Assembly: GCA_903953195.1 (NCBI GenBank)
Contig: CAJBIS010000145.1
Span: 1-8,472, forward strand
From: an uncultured Actinomycetes bacterium
GTDB lineage: Bacteria; Actinomycetota; Acidimicrobiia; Acidimicrobiales; Microtrichaceae
Length of the DNA: 8,472 nt
Direction: 5' to 3'
Below the pieces are notes generated by a model. The model did no database searches and was not told where the DNA came from. It saw nothing but the letters and a program-made list of their open reading frames with translations. Below, in pieces: positions 1 to 6,024 of this stretch (positions are counted from its first letter, which is position 1; every line of letters begins with the position of its first letter). The translations under genes and the position numbers were made by a program.

Positions 1-303
1 CGCACGGACGGCACGCTCGTCACGGTGGAGCGGGCCGGTCACTCGTGGCTGCTGCGGGATCCGGAGACGCTGCCGGCGATCGTGGCGGAACTGCTCGCCG
101 GCCCACTCGGTGAGGCCATTCGGCGTTCGATGCGCGCCGCGGGTCTGCGTCGGCGGTCCCCGGACCTCGAGTCGATCGAACGGGTCTGCTACCGACCCGA
201 CGCCCGGATCATGTCGCTCGCCCCGGCGGACAGCCGACGCAAGGTCGTCGGTCGACATCGCTCGCCGCGGTACCGCTGGACCGTCGAACAGCCCGGATCC
301 TGA
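1..303 (+). CDS. alpha/beta hydrolase-like protein, C-terminal end (5' truncated by window edge)
   Basis: The reading frame is open from base 1 to a TGA at 301-303, so only about the last 100 residues are present and the true start lies upstream. The visible start resembles the end of an alpha/beta-hydrolase domain: a short strand (TLVTVERAG), then GHSWLLRDPETLP. In this fold a Gly-His motif at that position carries the catalytic histidine, followed by a last helix (AIVAELL). The remaining ~55 residues form an Arg-rich tail (RRSMRAAGLRRRSP) that I cannot assign. The nucleophile elbow and acid residue would lie outside the window, so substrate and activity cannot be judged. The GTG at 25 is internal, not a start, because family sequence continues upstream of it. 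The rpsO promoter region follows. The family call rests on a short segment and is moderate. Confidence 0.6.
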   Translation, partial: RTDGTLVTVERAGHSWLLRDPETLPAIVAELLAGPLGEAIRRSMRAAGLRRRSPDLESIERVCYRPDARIMSLAPADSRRKVVGRHRSPRYRWTVEQPGS

Positions 304-333
304 CCGCCGCCCGGCCCGGAGGGTTCCGCACCG

Positions 334-364
334 TTGGAGCGGCGGCGCCGCCCACTGCTACCGT
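334..364 (+). promoter_or_regulatory. candidate rpsO promoter
   Basis: A -35-like TTGGAG (334-339) and a -10-like TACCGT (359-364, fits TANNNT) are separated by 19 bp, somewhat long. The -10 lies in GCTACCGTGTCG (357-368), which recurs with one change ahead of pnp. A perfect 12-bp palindrome, GGCGGCGCCGCC (341-352), fills most of the spacer. Transcription would start near 370 and give a leader of about 100 nt. Confidence 0.45.
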
Positions 365-369
365 GTCGG

Positions 370-456
370 CTCCGGCGAGGGCCGGAGGGCTCCCGGTCCC
401 GTGCACGCACGATCCAGGGAGCTGGGTCCGATACCCGTGGGCCGAGACGACTCGGC
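370..456 (+). promoter_or_regulatory. structured rpsO leader, possible S15 autoregulatory element
   Basis: Four consecutive hairpins can be drawn: CTCCGGC/GCCGGAG (370-376/381-387, GAGG loop); GCTCCC/GGGAGC (389-394/417-422); GGGT/ACCC (424-427/433-436); GCCGAG/CTCGGC (441-446/451-456, ACGA loop). The Shine-Dalgarno site follows at 463-467. GGAGC at 464-468, which includes that site, could instead pair with GCTCC at 369-373 or 389-393, giving a closed alternative. Known for the family: S15 represses its own translation by binding its mRNA leader in several unrelated bacteria, using different structures. That this leader does so is an inference, since no folding or covariation analysis was run. 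Confidence 0.4.
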
Positions 457-462
457 TCGAAC

Positions 463-467
463 AGGAG
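463..467 (+). promoter_or_regulatory. rpsO ribosome binding site (AGGAG)
   Basis: AGGAG lies 8 nt before the ATG at 476. The reading frame is open far upstream, so this site is what fixes the rpsO start. Confidence 0.8.
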
Positions 468-475
468 CAGCGAAC

Positions 476-757
476 ATGACGAACCGTGAACCCACGAACC
501 TGCCGCCCAAGGGCGACACGATCGAGAAGTTCCGTCAGCACGAGTCGGACACGGGTTCGCCCGAGGTCCAGATCGCGCTCCTCACGGACCGGATCAACCA
601 CCTGACGGAGCACCTGAAGGTGCACAAGAAGGACCACCACAGCCGTCGCGGACTGCTGATGCTGGTGGGCAAGCGTCGTCGATTCCTCGACTACCTGAAG
701 AACAACGACGTCGAGCGCTACCGCTCGCTCATCGCCGAACTCGGCCTGCGTCGCTGA
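476..757 (+). CDS. rpsO: 30S ribosomal protein S15
   Basis: This 93-residue protein is the primary 16S rRNA-binding protein of the small-subunit platform; it binds the central domain of 16S rRNA, nucleates S6/S18 binding and contributes to an intersubunit bridge. Family hallmarks are clear: DTGSPEVQ (residues 25-32), LLTDRINHLTEHLKVHKKDHHSRRGLL with the RNA-contacting DHHSRRG at 53-59, then GKRRRFLDYL and the C-terminal LGLRR. The usual length is about 89, and the few extra residues are an N-terminal segment (TNREPTNLPPKGD). The ATG at 476 is chosen because AGGAG stands 8 nt upstream and homology begins just after it, although the frame is open back to about 110. rpsO directly before pnp is a widely conserved arrangement. 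It probably has its own promoter and possible autoregulation through the leader. Confidence 0.98.
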   Translation: MTNREPTNLPPKGDTIEKFRQHESDTGSPEVQIALLTDRINHLTEHLKVHKKDHHSRRGLLMLVGKRRRFLDYLKNNDVERYRSLIAELGLRR

Positions 758-759
758 CG

Positions 760-785
760 TCGACCCGGCTCCCGCCGGGGCTCGA
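760..785 (+). terminator. hairpin just after rpsO, possible terminator or attenuator
   Basis: CCCGGC (764-769) pairs perfectly with GCCGGG (774-779) around a TCCC loop, and TCGA (760-763) can pair with TCGA (782-785) below a 2-nt bulge. It starts 3 nt after the rpsO stop. No T-tract follows, so it may act as a weak terminator, as often proposed in GC-rich actinobacteria, or protect the mRNA 3' end. Confidence 0.45.
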
Positions 786-823
786 CCGCCACACCACGAA
801 CCGCCCTCCTGCACCCGGATCAC

Positions 824-837
824 GGGGGTTGGCCCCC
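824..837 (+). other. second hairpin in the rpsO-pnp gap
   Basis: GGGGG (824-828) and CCCCC (833-837) flank TTGG. With the hairpin at 760-785 it may reduce read-through from rpsO into pnp. The stem is short and the region GC-rich, so it could be chance. Confidence 0.25.
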
Positions 838-860
838 TCGGGGTCGATGTGGGCTAGCGT
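829..860 (+). promoter_or_regulatory. candidate pnp promoter
   Basis: TAGCGT (855-860) fits a TANNNT -10 box and lies in GCTAGCGTGTCG (853-864), which matches the rpsO promoter word at 11 of 12 positions. The only -35-like element is TTGGCC (829-834), 20 bp upstream, which is too far for a good match. The call rests mainly on the shared word. It predicts a leader of roughly 140 nt for pnp. Confidence 0.35.
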
Positions 861-892
861 GTCGTCAACACACCGCGGCTGATCGGTCAGTA

Positions 893-991
893 ACCGGTTG
901 CCGGTGTCCGGCCCCCACCTCGTCGTGGGCGCGGCCGGGGATCGACCACTGGGGACTGGCCCGCCGCACTGATCCGGCCCTGCGCGGGCCG
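893..991 (+). promoter_or_regulatory. structured pnp leader with competing hairpins
   Basis: Possible stems are ACCGG/CCGGT (893-897/901-905, TTG loop) and CCCAC/GTGGG (914-918/925-929), the latter extendable by GGCC/GGCC (910-913/933-936) past a 3-nt bulge. Near the start codon there are two mutually exclusive stems: GGCCCGC/GCGGGCC (958-964/984-990) and CGGCCC/GGGCCG (975-980/986-991, TGCGC loop). The strong AAGGAGG at 995-1001 lies 3-4 nt past both. In E. coli, pnp mRNA is autoregulated through a leader stem cut by RNase III and then processed by PNPase itself. A comparable role here is an inference. Confidence 0.35.
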
Positions 992-1007
992 ACCAAGGAG
1001 GGCCCCC

Positions 1008-3485
1008 ATGGCCGAACCCATTCGCGTCGCTGCACCTGTTGGTGGCGACGAGTCCAAGCTCATGTCACTCGAGACCGGCAAGCTCGCCGGTCAGGCCGGC
1101 GGCGCCGTGCTCGCCGGACTCGGTGAGACCCGGGTGCTGGTGGCGGCGACCGCCGCCAAGCACGTCCGGGACGGCATCGACTTCTTCCCGCTGACGGTCG
1201 ACATCGAGGAGCGCATGTACGCCGCGGGCAAGATCCCCGGCTCGTTCTTCCGTCGTGAGGGCCGTGCGCCCGAGTCGGCGATCCTCGCCTGTCGTCTCAT
1301 CGACCGCCCGCTGCGCCCGTCGTTCCCCGACGGGTTCCGCAACGAGGTGCACATCGTCGGCACCGTCATGGGCGCCGATCAGGCCAACCCGTACGACGTG
1401 CTCGCGATCAACGGCGCCTCGGCGGCGCTCATGATCTCCGACGTGCCGTTCGACGGCCCGATCGGTGCCGTCCGTCTGGCGTACAGCCAGGACGGGCAGT
1501 GGATCCCGCATCCCACCTACGAGGAGAGCGACGAGTCGACGTTCGAGATCGTCGTCGCCGGTCGTCAGCTCGACAGCGGCGACGTCGCCGTGATGATGGT
1601 CGAGGCCGGCGGCACCGAGCACTCGTTCGCCTTCTACGCGCAGGGCGCGCCGAAGGTCGATGAGGCCGCGCTCGCCACGGCGCTCGAGGAGTCGAAGCGC
1701 TGGATCAAGGACGCCATCGCGCTGCAGCGTGAGCTCGTCGACAAGGTCGTGGCCGCCAAGGGCCCGATCGGCACCATGGACTACACGCCGCAGCTCGACT
1801 ACTCGGACGCCGTCGGCGACGCCGTGAAGGCCGCCGCCGGCTCGAAGATCGGCGACGTCATGCAGATCGCCGACAAGGCCGAGCGCACCGCCGCCGAGTC
1901 CGCCCTCAAGTCCGAGGTGGCCGACGCCGTCTCCGCCGATCTGATCGCCGGCCTCGTTGCCGACGGTTCGTCCGAGGACGCCGCCAAGGCGGCCGTCTCC
2001 AAGCAGGTGGGCGCGGCGTTCCGGTCGCTGACGAAGTCGACCGTCCGCAAGCGGATCGTCACCGAGGGCCTGCGCATCGACGGCCGTGGCCTCCGCGACA
2101 TCCGTCCGCTGTCGGCCGAGGTGGGGGTCATCTCCACGGCGCACGGCACCGGGCTGTTCCAGCGCGGTGAGACCCAGGTGCTGAACTTCTGCACCCTGGG
2201 CATGGCGAAGATGGACCAGATGATCGACGGCATCGACCCGATCACCCGGAAGCGCTACCTGCACCACTACAACTTCCCGCCGTTCTCGACCGGTGAGACC
2301 GGCTTCATGCGGGGTCCGAAGCGTCGTGAGATCGGTCACGGTGCGCTCGCCGAGCGGGCGCTGTTCCCGGTCGTCCCGTCGCTCGAGGACTTCCCGTACA
2401 CGATCCGTCTGGTGTCCGAGGTGCTGGCCTCGAACGGTTCGACGTCGATGGCGTCGGTCTGCTCGTCGAGCCTGTCGCTCATGGACGCCGGTGTGCCGAT
2501 CGTGGCGCCCGTCGCCGGCATCGCCATGGGTCTGGTGTACGCCGATGGCGAGTACGCCACGCTCACCGACATCCTCGGGGCCGAGGACGCCTACGGCGAC
2601 ATGGACTTCAAGGTCGCCGGTACCGCGGACGCGGTGACGGCCCTGCAGCTCGACACGAAGATCGACGGCATTCCCGCCGATGTGCTCGCCGCGGCGCTCG
2701 ACCAGGCCAAGGAGGCCCGTCTGGCGATCCTCGACGTGATGACCTCGGCCATCGCCGAGCCGCGTGACGACGTGTCGGAGACGGCGCCGAAGATCATGAG
2801 CTTCGAGATCCCCGCCGACAAGATCGGTGAGGTCATCGGACCGAAGGGCAAGGTCATCAACTCGATCCAGGGTGAGACCGGCGCCAACATCTCGGTGGAC
2901 GACGACGGTCTGGTCGGCATCGTGTCGATCGCCGCGGTCGACCGTGGTGCCGTGGCCGAGGCCGAGCGTCAGATCAAGCTCATCCTCGATCCGCCCACGG
3001 CGGACGTCGGCGCCACCTACGAGGGTCGTGTCGTGAACATCACCAAGTTCGGTGCGTTCGTCAACATCCTCCCGGGCCGTGACGGTCTGGTCCACATCTC
3101 GAAGCTCGGCGGCGGCAAGCGCATCGACCGGGTCGAGGACGTGGTGGCGCTCGGTGACCCGATCACCGTGGTCGTCGAGGACATCGACCCCAACGGGAAG
3201 ATCTCGCTCCGCCCGGTCGGCGCCGACGGTGGCGACGGTGGCGACTCAGGTGGATCGGATGCCGGCGACGCCGGTGCCGGTTCGGCTCCGTCCGGTCGTT
3301 CCGGCGGCTCGGGCGGTTCCGATGACCTCGGTGACGAGGCCCGGTTCAGCGAGGCCTTCGACTCCGAACTCCGCGACGAGTTCGGCGACCTCGGCCCGGC
3401 CCCGGTGCGTGGCAACCGCGGCGGTGGCGGTGGCGGCGGGAACGGCGGTGGCCGCTCTCGCGGAGGCCAGCGTCGTCGTCGCTGA
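1008..3485 (+). CDS. pnp: polynucleotide phosphorylase (PNPase / polyribonucleotide nucleotidyltransferase)
   Basis: This 825-residue cytoplasmic trimeric 3'-5' exoribonuclease degrades RNA with phosphate to nucleoside diphosphates and can run in reverse to add tails; actinobacterial homologues are also called GpsI. Domains in order: first RNase PH core with FFRREGR at 80-86; a helical linker (~230-330); a second, catalytic RNase PH core with GRGLRDIRPLSAEVG, FQRGETQVL and EDAYGDMDFK, where D527 and D533 match the metal-binding aspartates of E. coli PNPase (486/492). Next come a KH domain with its GPKG loop at 611-614, an S1 domain (~668-738), and a long tail (739-825). That tail is Gly/Ser/Asp-rich, contains a short acidic helix-like segment, and ends in an Arg/Gly stretch (RSRGGQRRRR); E. 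coli PNPase (about 711 residues) lacks it. The ATG at 1008 has AAGGAGG 6 nt upstream. The M16 gene follows after 21 bp. Confidence 0.98.
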   Translation: MAEPIRVAAPVGGDESKLMSLETGKLAGQAGGAVLAGLGETRVLVAATAAKHVRDGIDFFPLTVDIEERMYAAGKIPGSFFRREGRAPESAILACRLIDRPLRPSFPDGFRNEVHIVGTVMGADQANPYDVLAINGASAALMISDVPFDGPIGAVRLAYSQDGQWIPHPTYEESDESTFEIVVAGRQLDSGDVAVMMVEAGGTEHSFAFYAQGAPKVDEAALATALEESKRWIKDAIALQRELVDKVVAAKGPIGTMDYTPQLDYSDAVGDAVKAAAGSKIGDVMQIADKAERTAAESALKSEVADAVSADLIAGLVADGSSEDAAKAAVSKQVGAAFRSLTKSTVRKRIVTEGLRIDGRGLRDIRPLSAEVGVISTAHGTGLFQRGETQVLNFCTLGMAKMDQMIDGIDPITRKRYLHHYNFPPFSTGETGFMRGPKRREIGHGALAERALFPVVPSLEDFPYTIRLVSEVLASNGSTSMASVCSSSLSLMDAGVPIVAPVAGIAMGLVYADGEYATLTDILGAEDAYGDMDFKVAGTADAVTALQLDTKIDGIPADVLAAALDQAKEARLAILDVMTSAIAEPRDDVSETAPKIMSFEIPADKIGEVIGPKGKVINSIQGETGANISVDDDGLVGIVSIAAVDRGAVAEAERQIKLILDPPTADVGATYEGRVVNITKFGAFVNILPGRDGLVHISKLGGGKRIDRVEDVVALGDPITVVVEDIDPNGKISLRPVGADGGDGGDSGGSDAGDAGAGSAPSGRSGGSGGSDDLGDEARFSEAFDSELRDEFGDLGPAPVRGNRGGGGGGGNGGGRSRGGQRRRR

Positions 3486-3499
3486 GCACCGAGCGGTGC
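3486..3499 (+). other. small hairpin in the pnp-M16 gap
   Basis: GCACC (3486-3490) pairs with GGTGC (3495-3499) around GAGC, immediately after the pnp stop and 7 nt before the M16 start. It occupies the place where a Shine-Dalgarno site would be expected, and no good one is seen. It may influence coupling between the two genes. Confidence 0.3.
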
Positions 3500-3506
3500 C
3501 CGAGTC

Positions 3507-4775
3507 ATGGATCTGAGCGCGGTGGGTGGTGGGGCGGATGCTCCGCCACCCACCGAGCACGTTCGGCGGCAGGTGTGCGACCACGGTGCGGTCGTCCTGA
3601 CCGACACCGTCGAGTCGTCGAGTCTGGCTGCCGTGTCGGTCTGGCTCGGCGTCGGGTCGCGTGACGAACCCGACGAGGTCCAGGGCGTCTCGCACTTCCT
3701 CGAGCACCTGTTGTTCAAGGGCACCGGGGACACCTCGGCGCTCGAGATCGCCCAGGTCATGGACCGTGTGGGTGGCGAACTCAACGCCTACACCGCGAGC
3801 GAACACACGGTGTTCCACGCGCGGGTGCCGGCGGGTGAGCTCGATGTCGCGCTCGAGGTGTTGTTCGGTGTCGTCACCGAGGCCGCACTGCGTGCCGAGG
3901 ACGTGGACGCCGAACGGCAGGTGATCCTCGAGGAGCTCGCCGTCGCCCTCGACGACCCCGAGGACGTCGCCGCCGTGCGACTGTTCGAGGCTGCGTTCGA
4001 CGGCCACCCGCTGGGCCGGGAGGTGCTCGGCACCGAGACGAGCATCGCCGAGCTGCGGCGCGACGAGATCGCGTCGTTCCGCGACGCCTGGTACCGGCCC
4101 GGCGACCTCGTGGTCGCCGCCGCCGGCCGGATCGATCACGATGCGCTCGTGGCGCGGGTCGACCGGACCTTCGGCGCGTGGGCGGGGGGAACGCGCCCGG
4201 AGCGGACCGCGCCGAGTGACGCGGTGGTTCCCGAGGTGTCCGAGACCCAGCCCGGCGAGGTGTCGCACCTGGCGCGGGCGTGGCGGACGTGTTCGGCCCG
4301 TGACGATGAGCGCTACGTGCTGGCCGTGCTCAACCACATTTTGGGCGGTGGCCCGTCGAGCCGACTGTTCCAGCACGTCCGTGAGCAGCGCAGCCTGACC
4401 TACGCGGTGTCGTCCGCGGTGAGTCTGTACTCCGACGCCGGAGTGCTCTCGCTGCAGTGCTCGGCCTCGACCGACCGGTTCGACGCGCTCTGCGGAGCGG
4501 TCGATGACGTCATCGGCGCACTGCGTGACGGCGGCGTCAGTGAGGCCGAGGTCAGCCAGGCGGTCAGCTCACTGCGCGGCGCGACCGTGATGGGTCTCGA
4601 CGACGTCGGTGCCCGGATGAGTCGACTCGCGGCATCGGAACTGCTGCACGGACAGGTCACTCCCGTCGCCGATCATCTGCAGCGGCTGGCACAGGTCCGC
4701 GCCGAGGACGTGTCGCGGCTCGCGGCGGTGCTGCTCGCCGATCCCGGTGTGCGCTCAGTCGTCGTGGCCGACTGA
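3507..4775 (+). CDS. M16 family zinc metallopeptidase (mitochondrial processing peptidase-like)
   Basis: This is a 422-residue single-unit M16 peptidase, the size of the M16B/MPP-beta type that works as a dimer forming a closed chamber. The inverted zinc motif HFLEH is at 63-67 (ligands H63, H67; base E66), and the third ligand is expected in ILEELA (E142/E143), 75-76 residues later as in mitochondrial processing peptidase. The second, C-terminal M16 domain contains GGGPSSRLFQHVREQRSLTY, where R292 and Y299, seven apart, match the substrate-binding Arg/Tyr pair. Both halves therefore look catalytically competent. In mycobacteria the neighbour of pnp at this place is called pepR; substrates are poorly known. 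It probably shares the pnp transcript. The ATG at 3507 lacks a convincing Shine-Dalgarno site, so a later start (GTG 3522 or GTG 3576) is possible. The 3' end overlaps serB by 21 bp. Confidence 0.93.
   Translation: MDLSAVGGGADAPPPTEHVRRQVCDHGAVVLTDTVESSSLAAVSVWLGVGSRDEPDEVQGVSHFLEHLLFKGTGDTSALEIAQVMDRVGGELNAYTASEHTVFHARVPAGELDVALEVLFGVVTEAALRAEDVDAERQVILEELAVALDDPEDVAAVRLFEAAFDGHPLGREVLGTETSIAELRRDEIASFRDAWYRPGDLVVAAAGRIDHDALVARVDRTFGAWAGGTRPERTAPSDAVVPEVSETQPGEVSHLARAWRTCSARDDERYVLAVLNHILGGGPSSRLFQHVREQRSLTYAVSSAVSLYSDAGVLSLQCSASTDRFDALCGAVDDVIGALRDGGVSEAEVSQAVSSLRGATVMGLDDVGARMSRLAASELLHGQVTPVADHLQRLAQVRAEDVSRLAAVLLADPGVRSVVVAD
3521..3554 (+). other. strong GC-rich hairpin at the 5' end of the M16 gene
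   Basis: GGTGGGT (3521-3527) pairs with ACCCACC (3548-3554), and GGCGGA (3533-3538) pairs with TCCGCC (3542-3547) around a 3-nt loop, leaving a 5-nt bulge on the left arm. This 13-bp structure begins in codon 5 if the ATG at 3507 is right. It would be intergenic if translation starts at GTG 3576, in which case it could be a pnp 3'-end structure. Confidence 0.4.
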
Positions 4776-4776
4776 G
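4754..4776. terminator. bidirectional terminator-like inverted repeat spanning both convergent stop codons
   Basis: CTCAGTCG (4754-4761) and CGACTGAG (4769-4776) form a perfect 8-bp stem around a 7-nt loop. The right arm carries the M16 stop TGA (4773-4775), and the left arm carries the serB stop (TCA at 4755-4757, TGA on the minus strand). There is no T-tract on either side. Its position at the convergent ends suggests a shared terminator or transcript 3'-end stabiliser. Confidence 0.5.
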
Positions 4777-6011
4777 GTCGGATCGCGTTCGTCGGCCTGT
4801 TCCACCTCGTCGCGTGTCACGCCGAGGACGAACAGGATCGCGTCGAGGTAGGGCACGTTGACCGTGGTGTCGGCGGCCTGTTGCACGACCGGTCGGGCGT
4901 TGAAGGCCACGCCGAGGCCGGCCGCTGCGATCATGTCGAGGTCGTTCGCCCCGTCGCCGACCGCGACGGTCTGGTTCACGGGGATGCCGTCGGCGTCGGC
5001 GAACGTCCGCAGCAGCTCGGCCTTGCGGCGCCGGTCGACGACCGCGCCGAGTACCTCTCCGGTCAGGTGTCCGTCGACCACCTCGAGGACGTTCGCCTCG
5101 GCGTGATCGAGGTCGAGTTCCTCCGCGAGCCGGTCGGTGAAGTGCGTGAAGCCGCCGGACACGATCCCCACGCTGAAGCCGAGCCGCTTGAGCGTCCGCA
5201 CGAACGTGCGGGCCCCCGGCGTGAGTCGGACGCGGGACCGGGCCCGGTCGAGGGCGTCGAGGTCGAGTCCCCGCAGTCGGCGCACCCGTTCTCGCAGCGC
5301 GGCCTCGAAGTCGAGCTCGCCGGCCATGGCCCGGTCCGTCACGGCGCGCACCTCGTCCAGGCATCCGGCCTCGTCGGCGAGCAGTTCGATGACCTCGTCC
5401 TGGATCAGCGTCGAGTCCACGTCGAGCACGACCAGCCGCTTCGCCCGGCGTTCGAGCCCGGCGGGCTGCAGGGCGACGTCGAGGCGGAGCGCGCTCGCGG
5501 CCGCGCCGAGGTGCTGGCGGAGGGCGAGCGGGTCCGCGCCCGTCACCCGGAACTCGTACGCGTACACGGGGTAGCGGGCGAGCCGGACCACCCGGTCGAC
5601 GTTCCCGCCCGACGCCACGATCCCACCGGCGATCGCTGCCAGCTCGGCGGGTGACAACGGCGTCTGGAATCCATGACCGAGCACCGTGACCGCATCGACG
5701 CTCGGGCGTGCACCGCTGCCGGCGGGCACGGGGGAGAGGTCGATGCGCAGATCGTGGTCGGCGGCGATGCGGTCGAGCACGTCGCGCAGCGCCTGCGTCC
5801 CCGCCGGGGGATCGCTGATCGCGACAGCGAGGGTGAGGAATCCGCGCACGAGCACCTGCTCGACGTCCTGCACCTCGACCTCGAGCACGTCGAGCATCGT
5901 CATCAGGTCGGCGGTGATCCCCGGGCGGTCGGTGCCGCTCAGTTGCACCAACCAGCCCCCGGGCGCGTCGCCGTCCGGTCCGGGCGGATTCGGTTCCGGT
6001 GCGGCGACCAC
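4755..6011 (-). CDS. serB: phosphoserine phosphatase with two ACT domains (SerB2-like)
   Basis: It hydrolyses O-phospho-L-serine to serine, the last step of the phosphorylated serine pathway. The 418-residue protein has two tandem ACT domains (~20-92, starting WLVQLSGTDRPG, and ~106-180), which usually bind amino acids and control activity or oligomer state, as in mycobacterial SerB2 (about 409 residues). The HAD phosphatase domain follows with all four motifs: DVDST (nucleophile D197, acid/base D199), VSGGF (S285), K330 in RRRKAELL, and GDGAND (352-357, metal-binding D353 and D357). The GTG at 6011 is chosen because the frame upstream runs over the divergent crotonase gene and has no homology, and because TACCGT sits 7 nt upstream, as expected for a leaderless mRNA; no Shine-Dalgarno site is visible. 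It is convergent with the M16 gene, overlapping by 21 bp. Confidence 0.95.
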   Translation of the reverse strand: MVAAPEPNPPGPDGDAPGGWLVQLSGTDRPGITADLMTMLDVLEVEVQDVEQVLVRGFLTLAVAISDPPAGTQALRDVLDRIAADHDLRIDLSPVPAGSGARPSVDAVTVLGHGFQTPLSPAELAAIAGGIVASGGNVDRVVRLARYPVYAYEFRVTGADPLALRQHLGAAASALRLDVALQPAGLERRAKRLVVLDVDSTLIQDEVIELLADEAGCLDEVRAVTDRAMAGELDFEAALRERVRRLRGLDLDALDRARSRVRLTPGARTFVRTLKRLGFSVGIVSGGFTHFTDRLAEELDLDHAEANVLEVVDGHLTGEVLGAVVDRRRKAELLRTFADADGIPVNQTVAVGDGANDLDMIAAAGLGVAFNARPVVQQAADTTVNVPYLDAILFVLGVTRDEVEQADERDPTSVGHDD

Positions 6012-6023
6012 GGTCGCTACGGT
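5994..6023 (+). promoter_or_regulatory. candidate promoter for the crotonase gene
   Basis: TACGGT (6018-6023) fits a -10 box, with a weak -35-like TTCCGG (5994-5999) 18 bp upstream. Transcription would start near 6030 and give an ~85-nt leader. The same seven bases, read on the other strand, give the serB -10 box. Confidence 0.35.
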
Positions 6024-6024
6024 A
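6019..6024 (-). promoter_or_regulatory. candidate serB -10 box, leaderless arrangement
   Basis: On the minus strand TACCGT (same hexamer as before rpsO) ends 7 nt before the GTG at 6011. That is the spacing at which the transcription start would coincide with the start codon. No clear -35 element is seen. Confidence 0.45.

Noticed and set aside
110..475. In-frame N-terminal extension of rpsO to 110
   Set aside because: S15 is about 89 residues; the extension overlaps the upstream hydrolase gene and has low-complexity Arg/Ser/Pro sequence, and AGGAG fixes the start at 476.
1065..3095. Long open frame (676 codons) antisense to pnp
   Set aside because: It lies opposite a certain pnp gene, its translation is an Arg/His/Asp/Leu-rich mixture without recognisable domains, and such mirror frames are expected in GC-rich codon usage.
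3420..3482. Short GGC/GGT and CGT repeats at the pnp 3' end as a DNA repeat element
   Set aside because: They are codons for the Gly- and Arg-rich protein tail and do not recur elsewhere in the window.
3246..4376. 376-codon frame antisense to the pnp 3' end and the M16 gene
   Set aside because: It crosses two well-supported genes on the other strand and shows no family motif or ribosome site.
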